From Diphasiastrum complanatum (lineage: Eukaryota; Streptophyta; Lycopodiopsida; Lycopodiales; Lycopodiaceae), in assembly GCA_029204225.1 (NCBI GenBank), contig CM055108.1, positions 4,059,547-4,123,546 on the forward strand: DNA of 64,000 bases, in the 5' to 3' direction. Below the pieces are notes generated by a model that saw only the letters and a program-made list of their open reading frames with translations, made no database searches and had not been told where the DNA came from. Numbering within the stretch: the first letter of the stretch is position 1; each line of letters starts with the position of its first letter. Below are positions 48,861 through 61,426 of the stretch, piece after piece. The translations under genes and the position numbers were made by a program.

Positions 48861-50597
48861 TATATGAAGAGATTGAGTGCCTTCCCTTTGTTCACCTTTG
48901 TCAATGTAAGTCAGCCTTGATGGCTCAGCCCTTACTCTTGAAGATCTTCTTGAAGCTCTCGGGTCTTGGTCACTTTGATGCTCCTCCATCCTAGCATGAT
49001 CTTTGAAATCAAGGTGGTTAGTAGTACTTTCATCCACTTTGCAGACTTGTTCTTCATAAAACATAACATCCCTACTGACTATGATCTTTCTAGTGATGAG
49101 ATTGAAGACTCTATATCCTTTTCTATTTTCACCATACCCCACAAATATACCTTTGATGGAGGTGGCATCATCTTTCTTTCTTGTCTCCAAGAATTAATGA
49201 ACATAGCAAATAGATCCAAAAAAATTTCAAATCTTTGAGATTTGGCTTTTTACCAAATAGAGCCTCAATGGTGTGATTTCTCCGATGGCTTTGTTGGGCA
49301 ATCTATTGCACAAAAAGTTAGCACATGCAATTGCCTCACCCCAAAATGGTTTTGGTAGAGAGCTTCTAGCCTTAAGGCCTTAGCACACTCACATAGAGAT
49401 CTATTTTTCCTCTCGGCCAAACAAATCTTGAGTGATCATCATTGAATGACACATATACTTTAGCACCACCATTAGATTCATGTGAGAAGCTGCTATGCAC
49501 ATTCGAATGTATGACTTCAAGAGTGATAGATCTTGAGAAAGGAAGCTTATGAGTCTTTGAGAGACTACATGCCTCACAAAGCTTACCACATCTTGACAAC
49601 TTCTTGGAGAGGCCGAGAGCTAGTTCCTTGCACACATTGATTCCATTGCCTTGAAGTTGGGGTGGCCCAACCTCTTGTGTCATAGCTCCACTTGGGTGAT
49701 CTCCTCCTTTGCCAAGTTCACACTCTCCATGGCCACATTAGCAACTAATTTAAACGATCTACCTTGTTTAAATCCTTTTGCTATGCAATCGTCATTCTTG
49801 AAAATGGAACAAACTCCATGCTTAAATTGTACATCTGGACCATTGTCCATTAGTTGGCCAACACTTCACAAGTTCTTGGTGATGGTACATAAAAGACATT
49901 TTCTAGATACATCCTTTTGGATGATCCTAAGCACAAAGAAATGGTGCCAACACCATTTATCCTACACTCTTGATCACTAGTAGTAAAGATAGACTTCTTA
50001 ACACCATTGAAAGAGAGTAGAGTAGAGAAATAATCCTTTTGGAAAGTCATGTAGGAGCTAGCCCCACTATCAATCCACCATGCTTCACTTGAGTTGGATT
50101 TGGATGATGGCGATGAGGTAGATGCCATCAAGGATGATTCTTCTTCATCCTCCTCTTGATGTGCAATGTTGCCTTGTTTGTTTTCTTGTGCATTCTTCTT
50201 CTTCAATCATTCTGATGCAGAGTGCCTCTTCTTTCCAAAAAAGAACTTGTACTTGGACTTGTCCTTCTTGCCTTTGCTTTTTGAGCTTGAAGGTTGATCC
50301 TCCTCCTTTGATTGATTCTTCTTTGTTCCTTTGTCTTCTTGTTGCCCTTGAATGAGAAATTTGCTTTCTCATCTTTATCTTGCAATGATAAGGAATTCAT
50401 CCTAGGTCTGGAGCATCCTACACTCTTCAACCACTAGCACACTATGGAGCTTATCTATAGATGGCAAAACTTTGGACCAAGTTTGAGAATTCATCATGTA
50501 GGCCATTTAGGATCACTTGTACTAGCTCATTGTCTAGAATCTTGTCTCCAATAGAGGCTAATTCTTTGTTGAGAGACTTGATCCTAAGCACATAACT
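48861..50597 (-). pseudogene. copia-1 gag, protease and integrase
   Basis: Gag remnant at 50597-50455 (SLNKELASIGDKILDNELVQ, LNGLHDEFSNLVQSF). The zinc knuckle region near 50250 has lost its cysteines. Protease has WWIDSGASSYMT (about 50090). GAG-pre-integrase has KLCEACSLSKTHKLPF (about 49570). The integrase core is deleted: DDHSRFVW passes straight to AERKNRSL near 49420. The C-terminal part has KGIFVGYGENRKGYRVF. Confidence 0.85.
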
Positions 50598-52935
50598 GTT
50601 GGAAAGAGGGAGGTGAAGTGAGTCGGTCCGACAAGTCGAAGACTGTTGCGACTTATCAAGCGCATCGAATAAAAGCCTTCTTTCCTAATGCATAATTATA
50701 CCTATCAATAATGAACAAATCTATAACGACAAAAGTTGCGTTCAAACTTTTAGCGACCAACTTTGAAATTGTGACACTAAAGTGATTTTGTAACCAAACA
50801 ACGAAGTATTGAATATATTAGACAAAACAATAAGAGATTTATCATTTATAGGTAATCACAAAGATGCATACATTCTGACAGGATTCTGAACACAATAAAT
50901 TGATAGATTGATTCAGTAAGTAGCAAGTATAAATTAGATGATGATGAGCACAAGATAATTGTGGATAAGAAAGCTGATTAAGACTGATATCTGAAAGTAA
51001 GTTTCTCAACCATACGGTTTTTTTTGTAGCTTGAGAGACTACAATATACTCTGATTCAGTAGAAGATAGAGCAATTGAATTTTGCTTGCGATTGTTCCAT
51101 GAAATAGGACCATTTTTGAGGAAGAATGTAAATCTAGAAGTGAATTTACGAGTGTCTACATCTCCTGCCCAACTTGCATCTAAATAACCACAGAGAATAT
51201 TGAGTTTGTCATTGTCGACTGCTCCATAACAAATGCAAAAGTCCACAGTAGCTCAAAGATATCTCAAAACTCTGATAAGAGCCTTCCAATGTGTAATACC
51301 AAGATTAGTCATAAATTGACTTAAGGAACTGACTGCAAAAGCTATGTTTGGTTTGGTACAAATCATTGCATACATAAGAGATCCTATTATTGAATGATAA
51401 AGATACTCATGCATCTGCTCCTTCTCTTTGATTGTTTGAGGATTGATCCTTCGACATCTTGAGTCATGGGTCCATTGGTGAGAGAGCTAATTTGCAATTT
51501 ATCACATTATATTTGATTAAGATATTGTGAATGTATCTTTGCTGAGTAATATAAATCAACTTCTATTTTTTTTCTCTTTGGATTTGAATACCTGGACAGT
51601 AATGAGCTTCGCCCAGATCAGTCATGTCAAATTCAGAAGATAGCATTGTCTTAGCTTCTTTTATTGGATCGATATTGTTGCTAAAAAGCAGTCTGTCATC
51701 CACATACAAAGTGATGATAATAAAAGAATGCTACACTAACTTGAAGTAGACATTAGAATCTGAAGTGCTTGGTTTATAGCTGTGATCGATAAGGAAAGTA
51801 GATTGCTTCAAGCCATAAAGTGCTTATGGAGTTTACACACATGATTGTGTTTACCTTCGATATTATAACTTCCAGATTGCAGCATGTAAATGGCTTCTTC
51901 GATAACTCCATTAAAATATGTTGGCTGTACATCCATTTGATATATTTCCAAATCTGCTGCAACAGGAAATGACAATAGAAGTCTGATAGAAGAATGTTTA
52001 GCTACTGGACTGAAAGTCTCAGTGTAGTCGACATTGTATACATGAGAAAAACCTCTGGCGACAAGTCGAGCCTTTCTTCAATTGATACTTCCATCTGTCT
52101 TGTACTTGATTTTGAAGAACCATTTGCAATCAACTACATTTCTGTCGGCAAATAATTCGACAATAGTTCAAGTTTGGTTCTTGATAAGAGATGAATACTC
52201 TTTATTCATAGCTTCTTTTCAGAGATTGGAATCGGACTGATTGAGTGCCTCTTCGATTGTCGCTCTTGAACAAGGTAGGCTGCAGACTCATCGATATACC
52301 TTATAGGTAGTATGCATTCTCTTGCCGATCTTTTGGGTAATGAACGAAATTGATTACTTTCATCATGCTGTATTTGTTGGACTGCAGCATCATCATATTC
52401 GGATTCGTTGTTAATAAGCTGTCCGTCGGGAGTAGACGAGCTTGGACCTTCAATAGGAATACTCGACTTGGGAATTGGAAAGTTCAATACTTCGGGAGAG
52501 TCCAATAGTTCGGCTATATGTGCTTTGCCCTTACCTTTGAGGTCAATAAACTGATCTTCGATGAAGACGACATCCCAGCTAGTGAATATCTTCGACTCGA
52601 CAGGATCATACAACTTATAAGCTTTATCTGAAGTAGTGTAGCTAATGAAAATAGACTTGATAATCTAGAAGTCAATGAACTCTACCCTATGACCTAAATT
52701 AGTGATTCTACTTACTGATAATAGATTCGTAGAGAGTTTAGGTACATACAAAACATTGGATAGTAGTTTGAACTGATCATGCTGGACCTTCAATCTTACA
52801 ATGCCTTCACCTTTGATAGTATGAGTGCTATCGTTGTCAAGATGAACGTATTTCTTTGTACTATAAGGCGTATAGGAGTGAAAATACTCACAATGACTGG
52901 TCACATTTTGGGTAGTTCCAGAATCCAAAAACCAA
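50598..52935 (-). mobile_element. Ty1/copia element (copia-2), truncated and deleted
   Basis: Minus-strand blocks: protease MDSGTTQNVTSHCEYF (52928-), the integrase C-terminal end (ISYTTSDKAYKLYDPVE, SWDVVFIED), RT remnants (DDRLLFSNNIDPIKEAKTML, EFDMTDLGEAHYCPGIQI near 51620-51710) and RNase H (GYLDASWAGDVDTRKFTSR, SIALSSTESEYIVVSQATKK). The span from GAG-pre-integrase to the integrase core is deleted at about 52665. Frames are broken. 50598-50850 is probably the end of this element, but no LTR pair can be shown. Confidence 0.83.
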
Positions 52936-52949
52936 GAATTATGGAGTAG

Positions 52950-53600
52950 GATTGGTGGGTGCAGGTCGGCGGGCTGCTTGGTTCCTGAGATTATAGCAAC
53001 ATTCGGCTTGGATTATCACGAAGATGCTTGAAGCTTCACGATCTGATTGGGAACACAAGCTTCATGCAGCTTTATGGGCTTTCAAAACCACATTCAAAGT
53101 GAGTACTGGACAAACCCCATTTCAGATGGTGTATGGACATGAAGCCATAATGCCTGCTAAGTTTGTTGTTTCAAGGAGAGTCGCCATCGCCGAATGACTT
53201 CGTACAGAGGAATCAACCAAGAGGAGATTGAAAAACCTTCTTCAACTTCACGAAGCCCGCTTCCTCGTGCTTCATGCCCTAGTTGTAGAAAAACAGTGAA
53301 AAGCCTGACATGATTGCAATATCAAAACCAAGTACCTTGTCAAGGGAGAATTGGCATTGTTATACAACGCCAAGGCTCACAAATGCAAGCTCAAATTTTA
53401 GGGAGAAGGACCGTATAGAGTAGTAGAGATCCGACCTAATGGCACAATGATACTCGTCGACCTACAAGGCAATTTGCTACACACCCATTAATAGCAACAG
53501 GTTGCGTCGCTACTATTCTGCTGATGTTGAACTCAGAGATGTGCCAGAGCCACCATCCATGTCATCTTCTTCAGCTCAAAACAAACCATCGACACCCCGT
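52950..53600 (+). pseudogene. Ty3/gypsy integrase C-terminal remnant (Tat/Athila-like)
   Basis: The plus strand reads KMLEASRSDWEHKLHAALWA, FKTTFKVSTGQTPFQMVYG, HEAIMPAKFVV and, after stops, GPYRVVEIRPNGTMILVDLQ. This block order is typical of the non-chromodomain gypsy integrase end. At least four in-frame stops are present. It begins right at the truncated end of copia-2. Confidence 0.75.
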
Positions 53601-54900
53601 TAGATAGCCTAGGTAGGAGCGGTCGGATTAGATGCTCGTCGGTTAGATAGGTGGTAGAAATTTTAGTTAAATCTTGGTAGTAGTTTAGAACTAGATCCGT
53701 AGGAGCTAGAAGTTAGACCCTTAGTGTTCTGCTTTGGTTTGGAATAGTTAGATAAATCAGATAGCTAGATCAGAAGGTTAGATTAGATCAGTACTACTTA
53801 TCCAGTTAGATCAGCTGTCTACTGGGTGATTTTAATTTAGAAAAATCGAGTAGGCAGACTAGCTCACTTAGATAGTCTCTGTTTGGTTAAATCTGTTAGA
53901 ATGTCCTATGAAGATAGTGTTTCCGTTAAATGACACCATTCAGATAGCTAGAATAAATCTAGGAAATCCGGTTAGACCTAGAAAACCCCACCTGTTAGCA
54001 TAGGTTTGTTAGTTTTAAAGAAACAGATCAAGATCCGTAGATTAAAGTAATTACCGACCGAGACCCTTAAATAGATCTAGAAATGTAAGTTAGATCAGGT
54101 TCGATTCTCTTAGTTAGTTAATCTTAGTTTAGTCTAGGTAATCAAGAGTAGTTAGCTTAGTTAGTCTAGGTAACATTTAGATTAGGTTGAAACAGGTAGT
54201 TGGCCTAGAAGATCTTAGAATGGACCGAACCCTAGGGTAGATGTAAATTAAGGTAGAAAGTTAGATAGCCCAGATAGAATGTTAGGTTAGCCAGTAGAGT
54301 AGGTTAGTTTGGATTAGCCTAGGATAGAAGGCTTAGGTGATTCAAATAAGTTAGATCAGATTTAATTGTAGATCAACCCGGTTAAATTAGGAAGTTGCCC
54401 TAGCCCCTTAGCATAGATAGGTGATAACTTCTAGAAAACTGGCTAGGTAGGTTAGCAAGTAACCGCAAAACCCTGTATACAATAAATCCCACCTTGTATA
54501 AATTGCCATGCCTATATAAAACCAGAGTGAAAATTCCAACATTTTCACCCTCTCCCATCTTCCTTGTACAAAGGCCCAGAGGTACTCCAAACAGTCTATA
54601 AAGAGCCATTCTGCTACTTTGAGCAGTCATTGTCCTTGTCATTGTTGTCCTCTGTTGCACTTCAAAGCATGATCAAATCTGTCCAAGGAAATTTTAGCCG
54701 AAACACAAGTTAGACTCATTTTCAATGAAAACTGCTATTTTTAGTAAACAATGGGATGTTTTGATTAGAAAATCTTGTAAATCTGATAGTCAATTGGAAA
54801 ATAGATTGTGCACAGTGTAACCATTGGTGATTTAGCAGCAATTGGCACTGTCCCAAAATGGCAGTAGGCGAGTTATAAACTCCCTATATATATGAGGGCA
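53601..54900. other. TTAGAT-rich stretch and LTR-like promoter region
   Basis: 53600-54400 is unusually rich in TTAG/TAGATC words and has no coding frame. It probably belongs to the untranslated end of the preceding gypsy remnant. Two TATA-like sites, CCTATATAAAACC (about 54512) and CCTATATATATGAGG (about 54883), suggest LTR promoters. No paired LTR could be defined. Confidence 0.4.
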
Positions 54901-54929
54901 AGTTATCTCATTTTCACTTGATTACTCGC

Positions 54930-55315
54930 ATTCAGTACTCATGCTATTACTCGCACTAATACTCACCTACAGCTCTTTACTCGCACTCAGCTCATTACTC
55001 ACCCTCAGTGACCATCACTCGCGCTCAGATATTTACTTGCCGCCTTGTGTTTACTCGTGCCTCTGTTTTATTACTCGCCTACAGTACATAACTCGCCTAC
55101 AACTCTTTACTCGCGGTGCCACTTTACTTGCCTATAGTACATAACTTGCCTACAGCTCTTTACTCGCGGTGCCACTTTACTGGGCCTATAGTACATAACT
55201 TGCCTACAACTCTTAACTCGCGGTGCCACTTTACTCGCCTACAATACATAACTTGCCTATAGCTCTTAGCTTGCGGCGCCACTTTACTCTCCTACAGTAC
55301 ATTTCTTGTCCTCAG
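54930..55315 (+). repeat. TTACTCGC tandem repeat array
   Basis: Repeats of about 60 bp built from short words: TTTACTCGCGGTGCCAC, then TACAGTACATAACTTGCC, then TACAACTCT. At least four long units lie at 55080-55300, with shorter TTACTCGC words before them. It sits upstream of a gag-like start and is probably a retroelement leader. Confidence 0.85.
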
Positions 55316-55346
55316 ACCCTATCCATCATTGTACCAGTTTTCATCG

Positions 55347-55601
55347 ATGGCACCGAAATGTCGTCTTTCGAGTGCTACTGTCCCGCCTGGTCAACGAGTC
55401 CGAATCACTCGAACCACTGCCGCACCTGCTAGACCCAGACATTCCTCCAGCCCGTCTACGTCTTCACACACCTCAACCTCACCATCTGCGTCCCAGCAGA
55501 CCAGATCCACCTCTTCATCTCTCCCATTCTCATCCATGTCCGAGAGGAGGGAGAGACATCTCCCCGATCTACTCGCCGACCTGCTGCTCGTGCCACACAC
55601 G
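55347..55601 (+). pseudogene. Truncated gag-like N-terminus
   Basis: ATG at 55347 starts MAPKCRLSSATVPPGQ, followed by a Ser/Pro/Thr-rich region, SSMSERRERHLPDLLADLLL and then a break. The frame passes into the copia LTR at 55602, so it is cut off. The N-terminal style resembles gypsy gag, but the family cannot be fixed. Confidence 0.45.
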
Positions 55602-56303
55602 TGTGAAAGTACTGTACTTTAGGACCATAAATGGATCTACAAAAGATCCACAAGAGTGATTGGATGCTTGCTTAACAATCTATCAAAAAACTAGTCATCA
55701 AAAAGTTGATCTAGATTGGCAATTTGACAAACAACAAGCATTAACAATCAAAAGCATTGATAAACATTGAAATCCAAGCCCACATGTGTGTACTATAGGC
55801 TTTAGTACGGCCTTCAACCTGAGAAACAAGTAGAAATTGATTTGGTTTCATTTGGATCACAAAAACTCAATGTACATAGTGAACTAGCTTGAGATTGCCA
55901 ATGAGCTCCAAAAATATTCTATCTTCTCTCTATGGGAGCTTGGAATACATAACAAATTCGACTTCCTTTTTGAAGTTAGGTGGATTTCTAGCATGTAATA
56001 AGGAAGTTAACTCACTCTTCTTGCCCTAAAATGAAACCCTAGTCTATTTCCTAGAGTCATGCTTGGTAGATAGCTAGTTGGTCAATTTTTCACCTTAAAT
56101 CTAGGATTTAGGTCCTATAAACTAGGAATCACTACCAAAATGACATGACCAACCCTATGGACTTGAGCTAACCTACATTAGGAGTGGGTTTCCACGTGGC
56201 ATCTTGGCCTCACATGTGTGGAATCCACTTATGTACAATATTTACATTATACTACATGATTTTTGATCAAGCTAGATTTGCCAATTTTTGGCAATTATTC
56301 ACA
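55602..56303 (-). repeat. Second copy of the copia-1 LTR family
   Basis: About 702 bp, similar to 46627-47293 (shared GGACCATAAATG, ACAAAAGA, CACATGTG words and ending). On the minus strand it is preceded by the purine tract TTTGAGGAGGAG. At most about 180 bp of 3' internal sequence follows, so it is an LTR with a stub. Confidence 0.75.
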
Positions 56304-56569
56304 CTCCTCCTCAAATTTAGCTTGATCTATTTACAACTCTCTTTCTAGATGAATGAATGCTTTTAGAAGTGCCTAAAAAATCCAGCTACAAAGAAGGAAC
56401 TTTTGAGACTCCAATAGAGAATGATGTCCATGAAGGGTCTTTCACCACCTCTTTAAGGATCCCTTACAAGGTGTTCCACAAATGTGTCTATATACATTAG
56501 CACACTTCAAAACTATACATCATGCCAAGCCATGGATTCCAAGGCATTTTGTGCACTTGAAGATACATC

Positions 56570-57030
56570 AATAAAAAAAAAATGACTCGTACAGAAGATG
56601 ACTCGCAAAAAAATGACTCGTGCAAGAGTGGTAGAGGTAATGACTCAGAATTTAACAAAAAATGACTCGTACAGCATGAAAATGACTCACATAACACAAA
56701 AAACGACTCACACAACTCAAAAAATGACTTGCACAACAAACTTCTGAGGGTTTATGCACTCGCACAACATATAGTAAGCACTCGCACACCTGACTGAAGA
56801 TTTACGAACTCGCACACCTGCTTCTTGGCTTAGGAACAAGAACAAACGGAGCTGAAAAACCAAGAAGAAGTCAACCTACTCGCACAGGGTGGACGATGCA
56901 AAGAACAAGTCAAAAATGACTCGCATAGGGTGAACAATGCAAAAAAAAGAAGTCAAAATGATTCGCACAAATTGGAAGAATGCAACAAACAGCTGAAAAT
57001 GACTCGCACACCTCAGGAATGACTCTTGTT
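56570..57030 (-). repeat. ATGACTCGCAC repeat cluster
   Basis: At least 15 irregularly spaced copies of (A)TGACTCGCAC or ACTCGCAC. On the minus strand they read GTGCGAGTCAT, giving a false repetitive frame (CESFF). The core ACTCGC is shared with the array at 54930-55315. Confidence 0.8.
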
Positions 57031-58482
57031 CTCTGAGTGCCTTCATCTGTGTTGCAACAATTTGCCATCTTTGTTGTATTCTTGTTTCACATTGCTTGAA
57101 TTTTTTTTTTTTGGATAATTTAAGAATCATGCAACTATTTCAGAACCAAAAACGCGCTTTGCAAGCTTTGTTATTAGTGCTGAATCGGTACTTGCATATG
57201 CAACTAAAGGTCTCAAAGATTCAGTGCACAGTCTCAAGACGGAAGGAAAAGAAAGCCTTGATGAAAACTCATTATTGTCTATTATGCTGCATTCTCCAAA
57301 AAACTCAAAAGCGTTGAAAAGGACGTAAAAACTGAAGCCTCTTCTACATTTCTCAACTAACTTGCTACTAAGCGTTTTGTGTTGCTTTTATAGTACCAGC
57401 TCATGCTATCAATCTTTCCAAGCTTGATTATACACATGGGAAAGCAAGCCCCTATACGCAGTAACAAAGGGTATCAAATATAGAGAGGACCAATGAATAC
57501 AGATGGAGGAAGTCAGGAAGCAAGGCGATCAACCCAAAATATTGGATAGCTTTGTGCATGCGATAACATGGACCTGGCAATACTAACGACGAGGGTATAC
57601 ACCACAAATAGGAATGATGGATGGAGTTTATAAGCAGGGATGATGTACACAAGGCAGATCGATTTCCAAGGATCAAAGTGAATGTGACAAAAAGAAAATA
57701 TTTGAGATGCATTATATTTTTCACTCTTCTATTATAGAGAAATGTGTGAATGAGAGACTTCCTATTCAGACGCTCTCTACCCAGAGAGCGAAGGAGGAGT
57801 GGAAGAATCATTGCAAGGCACAAGGAAGAAGTCATTGATTCGTTGCTCAAAAACCCTCTCTGAACACCTGATCCTCCATCGCTGGGCCAACGTTATGTCT
57901 GTACCACCATCTAATGCCAGGCTGTATCCTGCTTGTATTTTTGAAGATGTTTCGCAGGATGGCTAGAATATTCCTTGGAATATCAGCCTACATCCACGCA
58001 CACCAACGCCAACGACATACGCAGGTGCCAAGGGACTGTCACCAAAATTGTAGTGGGGGCATGATAGAAGATTCTTCTAGCAAAGGATTCTGATAAAGAT
58101 TCTTTTTATAGTGTTATCATGCCACCGAACTATGGTAAGGAACGTTGACAACAACCAAAAGAAGTTCTAGAATCTAGATTCACTGGGAAAGCTGATATTA
58201 GAAGGTCAACGAGATTGTAGACCGGCCGAGCGAAAACAAGGCCCAACATCTCCCCAACAAATTTGTATGACAATGAGAATAAAATTATGACTGAGTTGGC
58301 ATAGAATTAGATCTATCAGTATTATAATGTTAGACACCCATAAATGGTGCACTGTACTCGTAAGCCAAAGGCGCGAGAAGTAAAGATAGATCTAAAATAC
58401 TGATGGGCCAAAATAAGAAGGGACCCAAGTAGCTCTAAAATGCATTTTGGCTTTTAAACTTTTTGTGCTAGTCAAGTTATTA
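57031..58482. other. Anonymous stretch with possible gypsy end
   Basis: No gene recognised. Near 58050 the motif ATTGTAGTGGGGGCATGATAG resembles a polypurine tract followed by an LTR start on the + strand, as in Tat-type elements, but no LTR pair is visible. Confidence 0.35.
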
Positions 58483-59868
58483 TGTGATGGGGCAAGGGAG
58501 TGCAAAGAACGTAAACAGAGAAGAGAGCAGGAATATTGCGGAGCAACTCTCCCGTTACAATCAGCTGCTAGATGCAAAAATAGTCTAATAGAAAGCTTAT
58601 GCTATAATCACAACTTTAAGTGTTCTAGTTGCCCAACAGGATCTTAAAAATTAGTTCATACTCACAAAAACAAGAGTACAGTCCACCGAAGAGATTAGAA
58701 ATGGTTTGTGTGTGTGTGGCATTACTGGAAATCAGATTCAATGTGAAGTATAGTTCTGAAATAAATGGAAGAGCAGTATGATATCACGAGTTCCTCAGGC
58801 GTCAAAGACAATCATCATCTGATCAGAAACTGAGGAGTCGTAGACGTCCGTGTTCTGATCAGAGTGAGTAAACAAGCGCGATCAAACAATGATAGAGTGC
58901 ATTCAATCACAACAAGCATTCATCTACGTTGTACATAGATAAAAACGTGCTGCTGCTATATTACACTGAAGCACAATACAAATAGCAATTACAACCAAAA
59001 ATTGACGGCGTAACTGGGAGGCTCAAATAATACGTCTCATGGACGGAGCAACTCTGCAATCTGTGCTAGGATGATCTATTTATAGATTGCATCCATGTAT
59101 TAAATACAATAAATGATTGTCACCTAATTAGGTAAGCCGTTGTACTTGGAAGTATATGGCTTCTATGACAACTGTACATAGTGTATACTGTCAACCCATA
59201 GGGAATGTTGACGTGGACGAGGGCGTTGCAAATTCTCTCACTTCGCTTTATAAGGGAAGTGACTTTCTCTCACTTTGCAAATTTGGGAAGTGGCTGGGAA
59301 CGTTCCTCATTCAAAATAGACGACCTTGGGCATTTTCTCTCTCTTCAGGATTTTGCGAAAAAAAGGTGAAGATGCCCTTAGAAAGGCAAAGGTGTCTTTA
59401 AAACAGTTTAACATGAAAATAGATGACCTTAAAAATTTTTCTCTCTCTTTGCGAACTTTTCGCGAACAAAGTCGAAGGTGTTAAAAAATATTTGAACTTT
59501 TGAACTGTCACGAACATTTCGTGAAAAAGTCGAGGGCGTTTTAAAAATAGTTAAACTTTTGGACTGTCGCAAAACTTTCGCAAACATTTTGCGAAGCTAT
59601 CTCGAACATAGTTCATTTCTGCAAACTGTCTCGAAAGTAATGTATTTTTGAAGATTTGTTCTAAATGCAAGTTTACGGAAGTCCTTGAAGATGGCCAAGT
59701 CTTCAACGACTTCAAGTTATTAAACTTAACATCTGAACTTTGAAATTATGACAGGATTGGTTACCCTTTGCTGGAGATCAGTCAGAAGCCCATCATAGAC
59801 ATTCTTAAATAAATTGACTGTCTGAGTTTGTGATTCCAAGGAGACAACTGTGGGCTTAATTTCCAATA
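58483..59868 (-). repeat. copia-3 3' LTR
   Basis: About 1.39 kb from just after the purine tract AAGCTTAAGGGGGA (minus strand) to the sequence matching the window's last 43 bases. Repeated TTCGCGAA/AACTTTTCGCG words occur at 59340-59600. The exact terminal bases are uncertain. Confidence 0.7.
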
Positions 59869-59879
59869 GTCCCCCTTAA

Positions 59880-60630
59880 GCTCATGGTTGGTGCCTTGGT
59901 ATCTTCGTCAGGTTCAACATGTTGAAGAACTTCTGGTGCTTGATCCTGGGAAGCGCTTTGGTGAAGATGTTTGTGACCATTTCTGTTGCGGAGCAGTATT
60001 GAAGGATCACTTGCCCTGAAAAAACTTTCTCCCGAATGAAATGATACTGGATTTCTATGTGCTTGGATTTGCCATGAAATTTGGGATTCAGTGACAGTGA
60101 AATACAGCTCAAGTTGTCACACAGAATGGTGGTAGAATTGAACTGAGTGTGATGTAAGTCGTGAAGTAATAACCTGATCCATACAACTTCTTTTGAAGCT
60201 AGACATGCTGCGATGTACTCTACCTTTGTCAAATAAAGCGTAACTGATTTCTACTTCCTTGAGTTCTACAAAATCGGTCCCCCTGCCAGATAGAAATAGA
60301 ACCCGGAGGTAGATTTTCTAGTAGAGATTGTTCCTCCCCAATCTGAGTCGGAGTAGTCTCGTAGGACGAGTGGGTCGATAGCATTTCCATCATAACATAA
60401 AATGTGATCTAAACTTCCCTGAATATATCTCATCACTCTCTTTAATGCTTTCCAATGAGAGATCCTAGGATTAGACATGAATTGACTTAACGTGCTAACA
60501 ATGTATGCTAACTCTGGTCTAGTACGCAACATTGCATACATCAAAGATCCTATTAGTGAATGATAAGGGTACTTCGCTATGTCGAGTACTTCACTATCAG
60601 AATCAGCACTAGTAAGTTTAGTCAATCCAT
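59880..60630 (-). pseudogene. copia-3 RNase H
   Basis: Blocks YHSLIGSLMYAMLRTRPELA, LSQFMSNPRISHWKALKRVM, SDSDWGGTISTRKSTSGFYF, then a TAG and a short damaged stretch, then TKVEYIAACLASKEVVWIRL and LSLNPKFHGKSKHIEIQYHF. The HIE-Y-H-FIRE block and the C-terminal NIFTKAL motif are the expected copia pol ending. The terminal codon is TGA at about 59882. Confidence 0.9.
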
Positions 60631-60730
60631 TGGGGTATTAATTGGTTTGCAGTCAGACATATGAGACTTTTTCAAAATGCCATTTAGATATGCCTGTTGG
60701 CTAAGATAGATCTTATTCTGAAGTCTATTT

Positions 60731-61420
60731 CTAGTAATGTGAATTCCTAGCAAAGAATAAATCAGTCATGTCAAATTCCTTTGACAAATCACTCTTAGTA
60801 GTGTGCAGAAGAGAAGTGTCGTTAGACAAAATAAATGCATCATCTACATAAAGAGCTACATGAACTGAATTGGTGCCTATATGTTTTGAATAAACATTAC
60901 AATCAGCTGAATTGTTTGCAAATCTCAATTGAATGAGATAAGAGTTGATTCTATCAAACCATGCTCTTGCGGCCTGTTCTAGACCGTAGATTGCTTTGTG
61001 CAGCATGAACACTCAAGTCCTCTTGGCCTTTGACTTCGAATCCTTTCGGTTGGAAGGTGTACAACTCCTCTTCGACATTGTTGTTGAGAAATGCTGTCTT
61101 GACATCCATTTGGTGCATTTTGAGGTCTTTCGTGGCTGCTAACACAATCAGAGTCCTGACTGACTGCATCTTGATGACAAGACTGAAAATTTCTTGATAA
61201 TCCACTCCTTGGACTTGAGTGAATTCTTTAGCCACCAGCCGTGCTTTCCATTTGGCAATGGAACCATCAGAGATGATCTTCTTCTTGAAGATTCACTTGT
61301 TGTCAATAACTCTCTTGTGAGTGGGGTAGTCGACCAGTGTCCAGGTCCGATTCGTCAAAAGTGAGTTGTACTTGCTTTCCATATCTTCTTGCCACTTCAC
61401 AATATCCTTGGAGTTAATTG
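60731..61420 (-). pseudogene. copia-3 reverse transcriptase
   Basis: Blocks KEFTQVQGVDYQEIFSLVIK, HQMDVKTAFLNNNVEEELYT (motif A Asp), then a frameshift near 61010, LHKAIYGLEQAARAWFDRIN and motif C VHVALYVDDAFILSND. In the family this enzyme makes the element's cDNA. A further break lies near 60730. Confidence 0.9.
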
Positions 61421-61426
61421 CTTAGG

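Larger units (their letters stand above)
46627..50597 (-). mobile_element. Ty1/copia element (copia-1), 5' end lost
   Basis: The minus strand carries gag from about 50597, protease, GAG-pre-integrase, integrase, RT and RNase H, a polypurine-like tract and one LTR (47293-46627). The 5' LTR and start of gag are absent; gag is cut off where copia-2 sequence begins. The order protease-integrase-RT-RNase H identifies copia. Many frameshifts show it is old. Confidence 0.9.

Noticed and set aside
53600-54400. Interstitial telomere repeats
   Set aside because: TTAG words are frequent but there is no TTTAGGG or other fixed-period array.
55347-55601. Host Ser/Pro-rich regulatory protein
   Set aside because: It follows a retroelement-type repeat leader and is cut by an LTR; a gag fragment is the simpler reading.
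56497-56739. Cys-rich small secreted protein (minus strand)
   Set aside because: The apparent Cys-Glu-Ser-Phe repeats come from the ACTCGCAC DNA repeat and have no signal peptide structure.
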